Shown: positions 20,204 through 28,933, counted from the stretch's first letter. The stretch is 64,000 bases of DNA from Sphingomonas panacis (GCF_001717955.1 NZ_CP014168.1:4805501-4869500); one strand, 5' to 3'. The notes: generated from the sequence alone by a model not told the origin. Numbers and translations: made by a program.

Positions 20204-20681
20204 CCGCAGGTCGCTGCGATGATCGGGATCCCGTTCTGCTAAAGGCGGTTGATGGCCGCCGCCTGGAGCCCGATCGTCAGGCACCCCTTCCAGACGCGTG
20301 AGCATCTAGGCTCGGGAACCAGCGACACGGTTGCAACGACCGGAACGCGACGTTCAGGCCGCCCTACCCGCCTCCCGACTCCGGTCTCCCCCTCGCTTTC
20401 AACGGGCACACGCAGGATAAAACGCGAGCTTTGGTCGATATCTGCGGGAATGGCGGAGCGCCGGCACCGCGGGCGCGAAAATTGGCCGTTGAGCGGCGGG
20501 CAGACCTGGGTCGAAACGTGTTGGTTCGCTAACCCCGGCGAGATGCGCCGCCGGGTCCATAAAGCGGACGGCCCGGCTTTCGACGTTGACGCAGTGCAGC
20601 ATCACACCTAACAGCCCGCGCATTGAACACGTTAAGCCCGATCAGGCGCAGTTTACCGAGCGCTGGAGGCGCCTTTCTACG
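20204..20681. other. 478-base gap without a convincing gene
   Basis: Open frames of up to 120 codons exist on both strands but show no recognisable domain, no ribosome-binding site and unusual composition for this genome. The last 20 bases hold a GGAGG-type site and an AGGCGCCT palindrome just before the helicase start. It probably contains the helicase promoter and 5' leader. Confidence 0.6.
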
Positions 20682-21962
20682 ATGAACCTGACTTTCGCCG
20701 ATCTCTCTCTGGCGCCATTTTTGCTGCAGGCGCTGGCTGAAGAAGGGTATGCCAGACCGACACCGATCCAGGCTCAATCCATCCCGATGCTGTTGCAGGG
20801 CCGCGACATGCTCGGCATGGCGCAGACCGGCACGGGCAAGACTGCGGCCTTCGCGCTGCCGCTGTTGCATCGCCTCGCCGCCGATCCTCGTCCCGCGCCC
20901 AAGGGGGGTGCCCGCGTCCTCGTTCTTGCGCCGACGCGCGAACTCGTGTCGCAGATCGCCGTCGGCTTCGAGAAATTCGGCCGCCATCTGAAGCCCAGCG
21001 TGACCACGATCTTCGGCGGCGTAAGCCAGTTCCATCAGGTCAATGCGCTCAAGGCTGGCGTCGACATCATCGTGGCGACGCCGGGTCGCTTGCTGGACCT
21101 GATCGAGCAGCGCCTTTGCGACTTGTCCGCACTTGAGGCGCTGGTCCTCGATGAGGCCGATCAGATGCTCGATATGGGCTTTGCCAAGCCGATCGAACGC
21201 ATTGTCGCCGCGCTGCCTACGGATCGGCACACATTGCTGTTTTCGGCAACGATGCCCAAATCGATAACGGCGCTGGCCGACAGCCTTTTGCGCGATCCGG
21301 CCAATGTCGAGATCGCCCCGCCATCGACCACCGTGGACCGGATCGAACAGTCCGTGATGTTCCTTGACGCCGCCAACAAGAAGGCGGCGCTCCTGGCATT
21401 GTTGCAAACGCCCGAGATGGGTCAGGCCGTCGTCTTCACGCTGCAAAAGAATATTGCCAATGAAGTCTGCGCCTTCATCAGCGAGGCGGGCATCACCGCC
21501 GAGGCCTTGCACGGCAACAAGTCCCAGGGGCAGCGGGAACGCGCGCTCGACGCCTTTCGCGCCGGGGATGTGCAGGTTCTCGTGGCGACGGATATCGCGG
21601 CGCGCGGCATCGATGTCGACACGGTGACGCATGTCTTCAACCACGATCTGCCCAGCCTGCCGGAAAGTTATGTCCACCGGATCGGCCGGACCGGCCGTGC
21701 TGGGCGAAGCGGATTTGCGATCACGCTGTGCGACGCCGAACAGCGCGCCTGGCTGCATGACGTGGAGCGGACAATCGGTCGCACCTTGACGGTGAAGGAC
21801 GATCATCATTGGCATTGCGAAGTGGCGCGACATTCGACCAAACGCGCGCCTGTACTGGGCGGCGGGCCGGTCAAGCAGGTCAAGCCGCCCAAAGAGCGCG
21901 TGCGCAAGGTCTGGACTGAGGAAGAAAAGCGCGCCGCGCGAGAGGCAGCAAGGGCCGCCTGA
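20682..21962 (+). CDS. DEAD-box ATP-dependent RNA helicase (RhlE-like)
   Basis: A 426-residue RNA helicase acting on ribosome assembly or mRNA decay. All motifs are present: aromatic plus Q motif (RPTPIQAQSIP), I (AQTGTGKTAAF), Ia (APTRELVSQ), Ib (VATPGRLLDL), II (DEAD), III (FSATMP), then in the second RecA domain IV-VI (VATDIAARGIDVD, YVHRIGRTGRAGRSG). The short basic tail (PPKERVRKVW, KRAAREAARAA) matches RhlE-type proteins. The ATG at 20682 begins the family-typical LTFADLSLAPFLLQAL; a longer reading from 20586 adds residues without homology. Confidence 0.95.
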   Translation: MNLTFADLSLAPFLLQALAEEGYARPTPIQAQSIPMLLQGRDMLGMAQTGTGKTAAFALPLLHRLAADPRPAPKGGARVLVLAPTRELVSQIAVGFEKFGRHLKPSVTTIFGGVSQFHQVNALKAGVDIIVATPGRLLDLIEQRLCDLSALEALVLDEADQMLDMGFAKPIERIVAALPTDRHTLLFSATMPKSITALADSLLRDPANVEIAPPSTTVDRIEQSVMFLDAANKKAALLALLQTPEMGQAVVFTLQKNIANEVCAFISEAGITAEALHGNKSQGQRERALDAFRAGDVQVLVATDIAARGIDVDTVTHVFNHDLPSLPESYVHRIGRTGRAGRSGFAITLCDAEQRAWLHDVERTIGRTLTVKDDHHWHCEVARHSTKRAPVLGGGPVKQVKPPKERVRKVWTEEEKRAAREAARAA

Positions 21963-22068
21963 GCAGACGCTTTCTGGCGGCGACGAGCGGCCAAGCCGAT
22001 GATCGAGGCGCGGTCGGCCGTTATCCCGACTGGCATCCGCTCCTGACGGCCGCCCGAGCACGTCGGGG

Positions 22069-22899
22069 CTAGAGCATCTGGAGCCGTATGCGGCCGGGCG
22101 GCGCTGGAAAGGCGTCGTCGAGCCGGGCCAGCACCTCAGGCGACAACTCCATGTCGGCGGCCTTCCTGTTCTCGCCAACATGGGCGACCGTGCCGGCCTT
22201 GGGAATGGCGATCACCGCCGGGCATCTCAGCACCCAGGCGAGTGCGAGCTGGGGAGCGGTCAGCCCGATGGACGCCGCGATCGCGGCAAGCCCGGCATCG
22301 TCGACGAGGCGCCCCTGCTCCACCGGGCTGTAGGCCATCGCCGACATGCCGTGTTCCGTCAGCCAGGGAAGCAGTTCGCGCTCCGGCCCGCGTCGGCCGA
22401 GGTTGTAAAGGATCTGGTCGGTAACGCAGGTTGCGCCGCCGGCGGCCACCAGCTCGTCCATGTCGTCGACGTCCAGGTTGCTGACGCCCCAGTGGCGAAT
22501 CTTCCCTGCCTTCACGAGCGCCTGCATACCCTCGATCGTGTCGGCAAGCGGCACGCTGCCGCGCCAGTGCAACAGATAGAGGTCGAGCCGATCGGTGCGC
22601 AGGCGACGCAAGCTCGCCTCGCAGGCCTCCGCCAGGCGATCGCGCGAGGCGTTCTGCGGATATGCCTTGCTGACAAGGAACACGTCGTCGCGAATGCCGG
22701 AGAGCGCCTCGCCGACCAGTTCCTCGGTCGCGCCATCGCCATACATCTCCGCGGTGTCGATGAGCGTCATCCCGAAGTCGATGCCGGCGCGCAACGCCGC
22801 GATCTCGTCCGATCGCCGATCGGGCCGCTCACCCATGTTCCAGGTTCCCTGCCCGAGACACGGAACGCTCTCACCATCGGTCATCTTGACGTCGCGCAT
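22069..22899 (-). CDS. aldo/keto reductase
   Basis: A 276-residue NAD(P)H-dependent carbonyl reductase with a TIM-barrel fold. DTAEMYGDGATEELVGEAL carries catalytic Asp and Tyr, LLHWRGSVPLADT the His position, HWGVSNLD and LAWVLRCPAVIAIPKAG the cofactor-binding end. It resembles the AKR12/YeaE-type group annotated as methylglyoxal or 2,5-diketogluconate reductases. The start at ATG 22899 is chosen because GGGAGGT lies 7 bases upstream; a longer reading from 22944 lacks one. It stands alone, convergent with the helicase gene. Confidence 0.92.
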   Translation of the reverse strand: MRDVKMTDGESVPCLGQGTWNMGERPDRRSDEIAALRAGIDFGMTLIDTAEMYGDGATEELVGEALSGIRDDVFLVSKAYPQNASRDRLAEACEASLRRLRTDRLDLYLLHWRGSVPLADTIEGMQALVKAGKIRHWGVSNLDVDDMDELVAAGGATCVTDQILYNLGRRGPERELLPWLTEHGMSAMAYSPVEQGRLVDDAGLAAIAASIGLTAPQLALAWVLRCPAVIAIPKAGTVAHVGENRKAADMELSPEVLARLDDAFPAPPGRIRLQML

Positions 22900-23095
22900 C
22901 CGCACCTCCCGCGGCGAGAACGCCGCCGCAGTCATCGAACGCACCGGCCGCCGATTGGGGCCACCGATCCTCGATCAGGATTGCGATTCGATGGCGAATT
23001 TGGCCAACCACCGCGAAACGAAAAACCCGTGCGCGCGCCGCCCCGCGCATCTCAGCCCCGCCCACACAGGGATCGCCGCCACCGCGCTGGCGAAG

Positions 23096-23340
23096 CTACA
23101 CCACTTGGTGGGACACGATCCTAGGCCGACGCGGAGCGCTGTTTTCGCGCGCCGTCTTCCAGCCAAGCAGGAAGGCGATGTCGTCCGCGGTGAGGTGTGC
23201 CGGTGCGGCGGCATCCTCGCTCCACAATGCTTCGGCCAAGGCTGCCTTGCGTTCCTGCAGAGCGAGGATCTTCTCCTCGATCGTGCCGGTCGCGATCACC
23301 CGATAGACGAACACGTTCCTCGCTTTTAGATACCGCAACC
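23096..23340 (-). pseudogene. C-terminal remnant of a SNF2/DEAD-type helicase
   Basis: In the minus frame ending at 23096 the last approximately 75 codons read RNVFVYRVIATGTIEEKIL, LQERKAALAEALWSED and LTADDIAFLLGWKT. This is the characteristic tail that follows motif VI in SNF2-type helicases (VYRLIA..TIEEKI..LQ.RK). Nothing upstream in any frame shows the ATPase motifs: the Gfo/Idh gene stops at 23349, where the homology begins. So only the end of a roughly 900-1100 residue gene survives, at the border of the glycosylation locus. Confidence 0.75.
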
Positions 23341-23348
23341 TGTCGGCG

Positions 23349-24323
23349 TCAGCGCCCGTAGATGCGGTCGAGCACCTCGGCGGAATGGACGAACTGCTCG
23401 GCCTGCGGATCGTAGCCCGGCGCGCGGGCGAGGTGCTCGGCCCAGGCGGCGGCGGCGCGGCCGCCCCAGTCGTCAGGCGGATCGGCAAGGCGGGTGGCGG
23501 CGGTGCCGTCAAACCGCTCGGCGGTGAAATCGTAGAACGAGCCATCAACGTTGCGCAACGCCGCGCCGCCTTCGGTGCCGTAGAACGCCGCCTCGATCAC
23601 CGCGTCGCGCCCGGCGTTCAACCGCCACGAACAGGCGAGCCGCACCTGCGCGTCGCCAGCGGCGAACTGCGCAACCGCATAATCCTCGACCTCGCCCGCC
23701 GCGAGCGGCAGACCGGCGCGCGTCAGCCGCGCATCGACATCAGCGACGGGCGGGAAGCCGAGCGTCCAGAGCGCGAGATCGACGAGATGCACGCCGAGAT
23801 CGACGACACAGCCGCCGCCCGATTGCGCGGCGTCATAGAACCACGGCTTGTCGGGTCCATAAGCGTTGTGGAAGGTGAGATCGACCGCGAATACCCGCCC
23901 GAGCGCGCCTGTTCGAACCAGGCCGGCGATGCGGCGCATCGCTTCGGTGTGGCGATACGACAGATCGACGCCGAGCAGCCGGTCGGCGGCGCGCGCGGCA
24001 TCAACCACCGCTTGCGCCTCGGCGGCGGTGCGGCCGAGCGGCTTCTGGCAGAACACCGCCTTGCCCGCCTCGAACGCTTCGATCGACTGCGCGGCGTGAA
24101 GCGCGCTCGGCGTCGCGATCACCACGCCATCGAGATCGAGCGCCAGCATTTCCGCGAGCGTATCGACGACCTGCGCCCCGGGGGCGAGCGCCTGCGCCTC
24201 GGCGACGCACTCTGCCGACGGATCGCAGATCGCGACCGCCTCGACCGCGCCGGTCGCGAGCATCGCCGCCATGCGGTGCCGGCCGATCCAGCCGGTGCCG
24301 AGGAATCCGATCCGGGGCGTCAT
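23349..24323 (-). CDS. Gfo/Idh/MocA-family oxidoreductase
   Basis: A 324-residue NAD(P)-dependent sugar or cyclitol oxidoreductase. The Rossmann fold begins RIGFLGTGWIGRHRMAAML (4-22); DGVVIATPSALH and the catalytic-lysine loop FCQKPLGRT follow, then the C-terminal beta-sheet domain with GGGCVVDLGVHLVDLALW. Relatives oxidise inositol, glucose or UDP-sugars; the substrate here is unknown. Its ATG at 24323 overlaps the TGA of the dehydrogenase gene (ATGA), so the two are co-translated. Linkage to an inositol-phosphate synthase makes a cyclitol or sugar derivative a plausible substrate. Confidence 0.92.
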   Translation of the reverse strand: MTPRIGFLGTGWIGRHRMAAMLATGAVEAVAICDPSAECVAEAQALAPGAQVVDTLAEMLALDLDGVVIATPSALHAAQSIEAFEAGKAVFCQKPLGRTAAEAQAVVDAARAADRLLGVDLSYRHTEAMRRIAGLVRTGALGRVFAVDLTFHNAYGPDKPWFYDAAQSGGGCVVDLGVHLVDLALWTLGFPPVADVDARLTRAGLPLAAGEVEDYAVAQFAAGDAQVRLACSWRLNAGRDAVIEAAFYGTEGGAALRNVDGSFYDFTAERFDGTAATRLADPPDDWGGRAAAAWAEHLARAPGYDPQAEQFVHSAEVLDRIYGR

Positions 24324-25276
24324 GCCAGCATCACCAGCGCCTTGACGAACGCACCCGGCTTGTCGCGCGTGGCGTCGAGCGCATCGCCGAGCTGATCGAG
24401 GCCGTAGCGGTGCGTGTAGAGCGGCTTCGGATCGAGCCGCCCGCTCGCGACCGCGTCGATCGCCTCGCGCAAGCCACGCATCTGCACGGCGGGGTCGCGT
24501 TCGTGCGCGTTGATGACGTCGATGCCCTTCCAGTTCCACGTCTGCATGCTCACCTGCCGTGGCCCGTCCTGATGATAGCCGGCGATCACCAGCCGCCCAC
24601 CGAAGCCGATCAGCTCGCCCGCCAGATCGAGCGGCCATTGCTTGCCGACCGCCTCGATCACGCGTTCGCACATCGCCTCGCCGGTGAGCGCCTTGACCTG
24701 ATCGATAATCGCATAATGATCGTGCATCGCGATCGTCTCAGCGGCGCCATAGTGCCGCGCGAGATCAAGCGATTCCTGCCGCCGTGAAATCGCGATCACG
24801 CGTGCGCCCGCATCACTCGCGAGCTTGGTCAGCACCGCGCCGAGGAACCCTATGCCGATGATCGCCACCGTCTGCCCGGCGCGGATGTCGCTGCGGCGGA
24901 AGATGTTGAACGCACAGCCGAGCGGCTCGCCCGGAAACGGCTGATCCGCCAGAGCGGGCGGCAGCTTGGCGACCATGTCAGCCGCCGCGACGTCATACTC
25001 GGCGAAACTGCGATACGACAGCGCCGCGACGCGGTCGCCCGGCGCGAGGCCCGCGACGCCCTCGCCGACCGCGTCGATCGTTCCCCAGCCTTCATGGCCG
25101 AGACCGCCGGCGTCGCCCGGATAGGTCATCCACTCCTGCCCCGCCCAGGGTTCGAGGTTGGACGCGCACACGCCGCAGCCCTCCAGCCGGATACGCACCT
25201 CGCCCCGCGCAGGGGCTGGCGTAGCAATCTCGTCGATCCGGATCACGCCGGGTTTATCCAGCACTGCAGCGCGCAT
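24320..25276 (-). CDS. medium-chain zinc-type dehydrogenase lacking the structural zinc lobe
   Basis: A 318-residue MDR-superfamily enzyme. The N-terminal catalytic domain has CGVCASNLEPW and GHEGWG (catalytic zinc Cys and His-Glu), and the Rossmann part IIGIGFLGAVLTKLA. The four-cysteine structural zinc lobe seen in classical alcohol dehydrogenases (as in frmA of this window) is absent, as in bacterial L-threonine- and sorbitol-dehydrogenase relatives of the short type. The ATG at 25276 starts the canonical MRAAVLDKPGVIRIDE. It is coupled to the downstream Gfo/Idh gene, suggesting sequential oxidation and reduction of one substrate. Confidence 0.92.
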   Translation of the reverse strand: MRAAVLDKPGVIRIDEIATPAPARGEVRIRLEGCGVCASNLEPWAGQEWMTYPGDAGGLGHEGWGTIDAVGEGVAGLAPGDRVAALSYRSFAEYDVAAADMVAKLPPALADQPFPGEPLGCAFNIFRRSDIRAGQTVAIIGIGFLGAVLTKLASDAGARVIAISRRQESLDLARHYGAAETIAMHDHYAIIDQVKALTGEAMCERVIEAVGKQWPLDLAGELIGFGGRLVIAGYHQDGPRQVSMQTWNWKGIDVINAHERDPAVQMRGLREAIDAVASGRLDPKPLYTHRYGLDQLGDALDATRDKPGAFVKALVMLA

Positions 25277-25326
25277 GATATGTCCTTTTGCTGAAACTAT
25301 TTGGCAGCCGGGCAATTGCCATTCCC

Positions 25327-25854
25327 ATGACCAGCCCAACGCCACAGATGATCGAAACGCTGCGCGACAACATCGCCCGGCTGACCGCACGCGAACGCGC
25401 CGAAGCGCATGCCGCGCCGCTGAGCGAACGTATCGCCGGGCAGATCACCGCATTTACCGGATCGATGCGCTTCGTGGCGCTGCACCTGGCGGTGTTCGGC
25501 GTTTGGATCGCCGTCAATCTCGGCGCGGTTCCCGGCCTCCCGCGCTTCGATCCGAGCTTCGTCGTGCTCGCGATGGTGGCGTCGGTCGAGGCGATCTTCC
25601 TCTCGACCTTCGTTCTCATCAGTCAGAACCGGATGGCCGTGGCCGCGGACCGGCGCGCGGATCTCGACCTCCACGTCAACCTGCTCGCCGAGCACGAACT
25701 GACCAAGCTCGCCGAACTCGTCGCGCGGATCGCTGCGAAGCTCGACGTACCCGTCGATCGCGCCGAATTCGGCGAAATCGAAGCCGATGTCGAGCCGACC
25801 GAGGTGCTCGACGCACTCGACCAGCGCAGGCGTGAGGAAGGGCTGACGCAATGA
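25327..25854 (+). CDS. DUF1003 membrane protein
   Basis: A 175-residue protein with two adjacent transmembrane helices (FVALHLAVFGVWIAVNLG and FVVLAMVASVEAIFLSTFV) followed by the DUF1003 signature ISQNRMAVAADRRADLDLHVNLLAEHE broken across the cytosolic segment, and a helical acidic tail. The function of this family is not known to me. The ATG at 25327 gives the better N-terminus; 39 bases upstream there is a weaker in-frame start. It lies on the opposite strand to its neighbours inside the minus arm of the glycosylation locus and need not belong to it. Confidence 0.88.
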   Translation: MTSPTPQMIETLRDNIARLTARERAEAHAAPLSERIAGQITAFTGSMRFVALHLAVFGVWIAVNLGAVPGLPRFDPSFVVLAMVASVEAIFLSTFVLISQNRMAVAADRRADLDLHVNLLAEHELTKLAELVARIAAKLDVPVDRAEFGEIEADVEPTEVLDALDQRRREEGLTQ

Positions 25855-25873
25855 TGCCCCCGGCCAGCGCGCG

Positions 25874-26986
25874 TCAGTTCGCGCGCTGGGCGATAAACGC
25901 TTCGAGCGCGGCATGTGCCTCGTCGTCGGGCATCTGCACCGGCGGATGCTTGCAGAACCACGCCGCGGCGGGCAGCACCGGCCCGGCCATCCCGCGATCC
26001 TTGGCGAGCTTGGCGCAGCGGATCATGTCGATCGCGACGCCCGCGCTGTTCGGGCTGTCCTCCACCGACAGCCGCAGTTCGAGGTTCATCGGCACGCCGC
26101 CGAACAACTGCCCCTCCATGCGCAGGAAGCACACCTTGTTGTCGTTCTGCCACGCGACGTAATCGGACGGGCCGACATGGATGTTCTCGTCCTCCAGCCG
26201 CACCTGCGCAACCGACTGCACCGCTTCGGTCTTGGACTCCTTCTTCGACGCGAGCCGCGTGCGGTTGAGCATGTTGAGGAAGTCTGTGTTGCCGCCGGTG
26301 TTAAGCTGATACGTCCGGTCGAGCTTGACCCCGCGCTTCTTGAACAGGTCGGTCAGCACGCGGTGAACGATGGTCGCGCCGAGCTGCGCCTTGATGTCAT
26401 CCCCGATGATCGGCACGCCGGCGCGGGTGAAGCGATCGGCCCATTCGGGATTGCTGGCAATGAAGACGGGGATGTTGTTGACGAACGCGACCCCCGCTTC
26501 GAGCGCGCATTCGGCGTAGAATTCGCTCGCCACCTGCGATCCCACCGGCAGATAGTTCATCAGGACATCGGCCTTGCTCTCGCGCAGCAGCGCGACGACT
26601 TCGTCCTTGCTGGGCTCGGCCGCATCGGCGCGGCGGAAGGTACGCTCGTCGGGATAATCCGCCATGTGATCGGCGATGCCATCGAGCACACGGCCCATCC
26701 GCACCTCGGTGCCGGTCGGCTCGATCGTATCACAGAACACGGCGGTGCAATTCGGCTTGGCGAAGATCGCCTCCGCCACATCACGGCCGACCTTGCGCGT
26801 ATCGACATCCCACGCCGCGACGATGCGAATATCGCTCGGTTCGTAGCCGCCCAGCTCACGGTGCATCAGCCCGACCGTGTCGTTGGCGCCGACCCGGTAA
26901 TGTTCGATGCCCTGGACGAGCGAACTGGCGCAATTGCCGATGCCGACGAGGGCGACGTTGATTCCACGGCGATCGGGGGAAAGCAT
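25874..26986 (-). CDS. inositol-3-phosphate synthase (actinobacterial/archaeal type)
   Basis: Cyclises glucose-6-phosphate to inositol-3-phosphate using NAD. The protein has 370 residues, close to mycobacterial Ino1 and much shorter than the eukaryotic form. VALVGIGNCASSLVQGIEHY is the NAD-binding start; NYLPVGSQVASEFYAECAL, NNIPVFIASNPEWA, GDDIKAQLGATIVHRVL, QLNTGGNTDFLNML and DSPNSAGVAIDMIRCAK are all family signatures. It starts at ATG 26986, whose A is also the last base of the upstream TGA, so it is coupled to the hydrolase-like gene. This family is uncommon in alphaproteobacteria and points to horizontal origin. Confidence 0.95.
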   Translation of the reverse strand: MLSPDRRGINVALVGIGNCASSLVQGIEHYRVGANDTVGLMHRELGGYEPSDIRIVAAWDVDTRKVGRDVAEAIFAKPNCTAVFCDTIEPTGTEVRMGRVLDGIADHMADYPDERTFRRADAAEPSKDEVVALLRESKADVLMNYLPVGSQVASEFYAECALEAGVAFVNNIPVFIASNPEWADRFTRAGVPIIGDDIKAQLGATIVHRVLTDLFKKRGVKLDRTYQLNTGGNTDFLNMLNRTRLASKKESKTEAVQSVAQVRLEDENIHVGPSDYVAWQNDNKVCFLRMEGQLFGGVPMNLELRLSVEDSPNSAGVAIDMIRCAKLAKDRGMAGPVLPAAAWFCKHPPVQMPDDEAHAALEAFIAQRAN

Positions 26987-27996
26987 CAGGCGGCGCTCCG
27001 TTCGGCGGCGAGACGCTCGTCGCGGTTGAAATCGAGAGGGGTGAGTTCGGGCACGCGCGGCGGCACCGGCGGGGTCTCGGGCGCGGCGATGCCGGCGCTC
27101 GAAGCGCCGGCCGGCGCATAGCGGTCGATCATCCACGCGCAGAAATCGGCGAATTGCTGCGGGTCGCGCGCCGGGCTGGTATGGTGCGGCGCGAGCCCAA
27201 GATGCTCAGGCGTGAAGCAGAAGGTGACGGTCACGTCGAAATCGGCGAGCGCTTCCATCTGCCGGTCGAACCAGTCGATCGCATTGGGGCGGAAGCTGTC
27301 CGCCCACGACAGACCGGTGCGGATGCGGCGCGTGCCGAGCCGCTTCATCCACGCCACCGCCTCGTCGAGCCGGGGATCGTTGAAGTGGAACCACTGCATC
27401 AGCCCGAGATCGGCGGCGTGCCGGGCATAGGTTTCGAGCGCGGGCTTGGGGCTGCCGTCCTCGCGGATCAGCCCGAGATAGAAATGGCGGTAGTAGGACG
27501 ATCCCTCCGCCTCGCGGTGGCGCGTCTCGGCGCCCCAGCTCATCGGCAGATCGAACAGCGAATACCAGAAGACACGCGGCGCGATGCCCTTGAGCAGGCT
27601 CGCGGTGCGATCCAGCCCGAACACCTGCACTTCCTCCGCGCCGAACGAGCTGACGCCGACTTCCGTCACCCACACCGGCTTGTCCGTCACCGCCGTGATC
27701 TCGGCGATCTTGTCGGGCCAGGCCGACAGCGGCCACAGATTCCAGTCGAGCGGAAAGCCGTGGACCGCAACGACATCGACCGCGTCGAGCGCGCCGTGCT
27801 CACCCATCTTGCCGAGCCAGTGCGGGTCGATCGGCGACATGCCGCCGAGCACGCGAGTCACCGCCGGGTTGATCGCGTGGATCGCGTTGCCGGCGCGGAT
27901 CACATGATCGGCGAAGCGCGACCAGTCGGGATCGAGCGCCGGGTCCCAATGCGATTTGTTGTTCGGCTCGTTCCAGAGCATCGCCGCTTCAATCAC
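26986..27996 (-). CDS. glycoside-hydrolase-like (clan GH-A) barrel with permuted halves
   Basis: A 336-residue protein from GTG 27996. It opens directly with the acid/base strand, MLWNEPNNKSHWD (Glu10), continues through DAVDVVAVHGFPLDW to the nucleophile strand VWVTEVGVSSFG (Glu112) and FWYSLFDL. Only then, at about 198-294, comes what is normally the first half of such barrels: LGLMQWFHFND, RIRTGLSWADSF, TVTFCFTPEHLG and the ARDPQQFADFCAWM helix. A Pro-rich tail follows. The order suggests circular permutation. There is no signal peptide, so a cytosolic glycosidase or transglycosidase acting on the locus product is possible. Coupled to both neighbours. Confidence 0.75.
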   Translation of the reverse strand: MIEAAMLWNEPNNKSHWDPALDPDWSRFADHVIRAGNAIHAINPAVTRVLGGMSPIDPHWLGKMGEHGALDAVDVVAVHGFPLDWNLWPLSAWPDKIAEITAVTDKPVWVTEVGVSSFGAEEVQVFGLDRTASLLKGIAPRVFWYSLFDLPMSWGAETRHREAEGSSYYRHFYLGLIREDGSPKPALETYARHAADLGLMQWFHFNDPRLDEAVAWMKRLGTRRIRTGLSWADSFRPNAIDWFDRQMEALADFDVTVTFCFTPEHLGLAPHHTSPARDPQQFADFCAWMIDRYAPAGASSAGIAAPETPPVPPRVPELTPLDFNRDERLAAERSAA

Positions 27997-27997
27997 G

Positions 27998-28810
27998 TCA
28001 GCCCCCCTTCGATGGATAGACCGCCGCCGGGCCGTGTTCGGCATACGGCACGGGCGCGGTGCGGCAGAGATAGACGTCGGCTTCCGGGTTGGCCTCGATC
28101 GTGAAACCGGCGGCGCGCAGCATCGCCTGGCTGCACGCCGCGTTGGGCGCCCACCAATTGGTCCAGTCGTGCGCGAATTCGCGTTCGATGAAGTGCATCT
28201 TGGGATAGCCGGGATCGTCGAAATAGGCCGGCGGATCGTAGGTGTCGGGCACGAAGAACGGATGATCCGCCGGTACGTCCGCCACCGCGTTCGACCCTTG
28301 CTGCAACGTCTGGAACAGCATCAGGTCGCCAGCGACATGCTCGCGGATCAGGTCGAGCGCGAGCAGTGGATGGCGCAGATGGTAGAGCACGCCCATGAAG
28401 ATCACGAGATCGAAGCGCTCGCCGATCGCGGCGACATCATAGACCGACAGATTGGCGAACTCGACCCCCTCGAAGCCCAATGCCTCGCTCGCCAGCCGCG
28501 CCTGCGCGAGATAGCGGTCGTCGCTGTCGATGCCGAGCACGCGGGCAGCACCACGGCGCTTCATCTCGACCGAATAGAAGCCGGCGTTGCAGCCGATATC
28601 GAGCACGGTCTTGCCGGTGAGATCCGCCGGGATGACATGCGCGAACTGCTCGTACTTGAACGTCGGATAGTCGCCGAGGAAATGCTCCGGCGCGGTCGTC
28701 ACCCCGCCGCCAAGATCGATATTGTGGAACCACGGTCCAAGCGCATCGATCCGCGTGCGCAATGCGGCGTTATCCAGCGCATTCGCGCTCCGGCCAGTCA
28801 GTTGATGCAA
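27998..28810 (-). CDS. SAM-dependent methyltransferase (TIGR04290/Rta_06860-like)
   Basis: A class I methyltransferase of 270 residues. Motif I is TVLDIGCNAGFYSVEM (about 68-83), then ARVLGIDSDDRYLAQARLAS and DLVIFMGVLYHLRHPLLALD. The N-terminal LGPWFHNIDLGGGVTTAPEHF and the C-terminal FAHDWTNWWAPN segment recall the TIGR04290 family, which I know from glycosyltransferase-containing loci. The TTG at 28810 is preferred because GAGAGG lies 9 bases upstream; ATG 28858 and TTG 28888 give longer readings without a ribosome site. Its stop is followed after one base by the start of the barrel protein. Confidence 0.88.
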   Translation of the reverse strand: MHQLTGRSANALDNAALRTRIDALGPWFHNIDLGGGVTTAPEHFLGDYPTFKYEQFAHVIPADLTGKTVLDIGCNAGFYSVEMKRRGAARVLGIDSDDRYLAQARLASEALGFEGVEFANLSVYDVAAIGERFDLVIFMGVLYHLRHPLLALDLIREHVAGDLMLFQTLQQGSNAVADVPADHPFFVPDTYDPPAYFDDPGYPKMHFIEREFAHDWTNWWAPNAACSQAMLRAAGFTIEANPEADVYLCRTAPVPYAEHGPAAVYPSKGG

Positions 28811-28933
28811 CGTGCTACCTCTCGGACAAACCTCGGGATTCGTTACGCCAACGAACATTGAACCATGCTGTTCCGCAAACAGCAACAAAGCGTCACGTCT
28901 TGATCCATGTGAATGCCATTGATTAACTTAGAT

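Noticed and set aside
20249..20623. Overlapping frames on both strands between the SDR and helicase genes
   Set aside because: No domain, no Shine-Dalgarno sequence and atypical composition; treated as non-coding.
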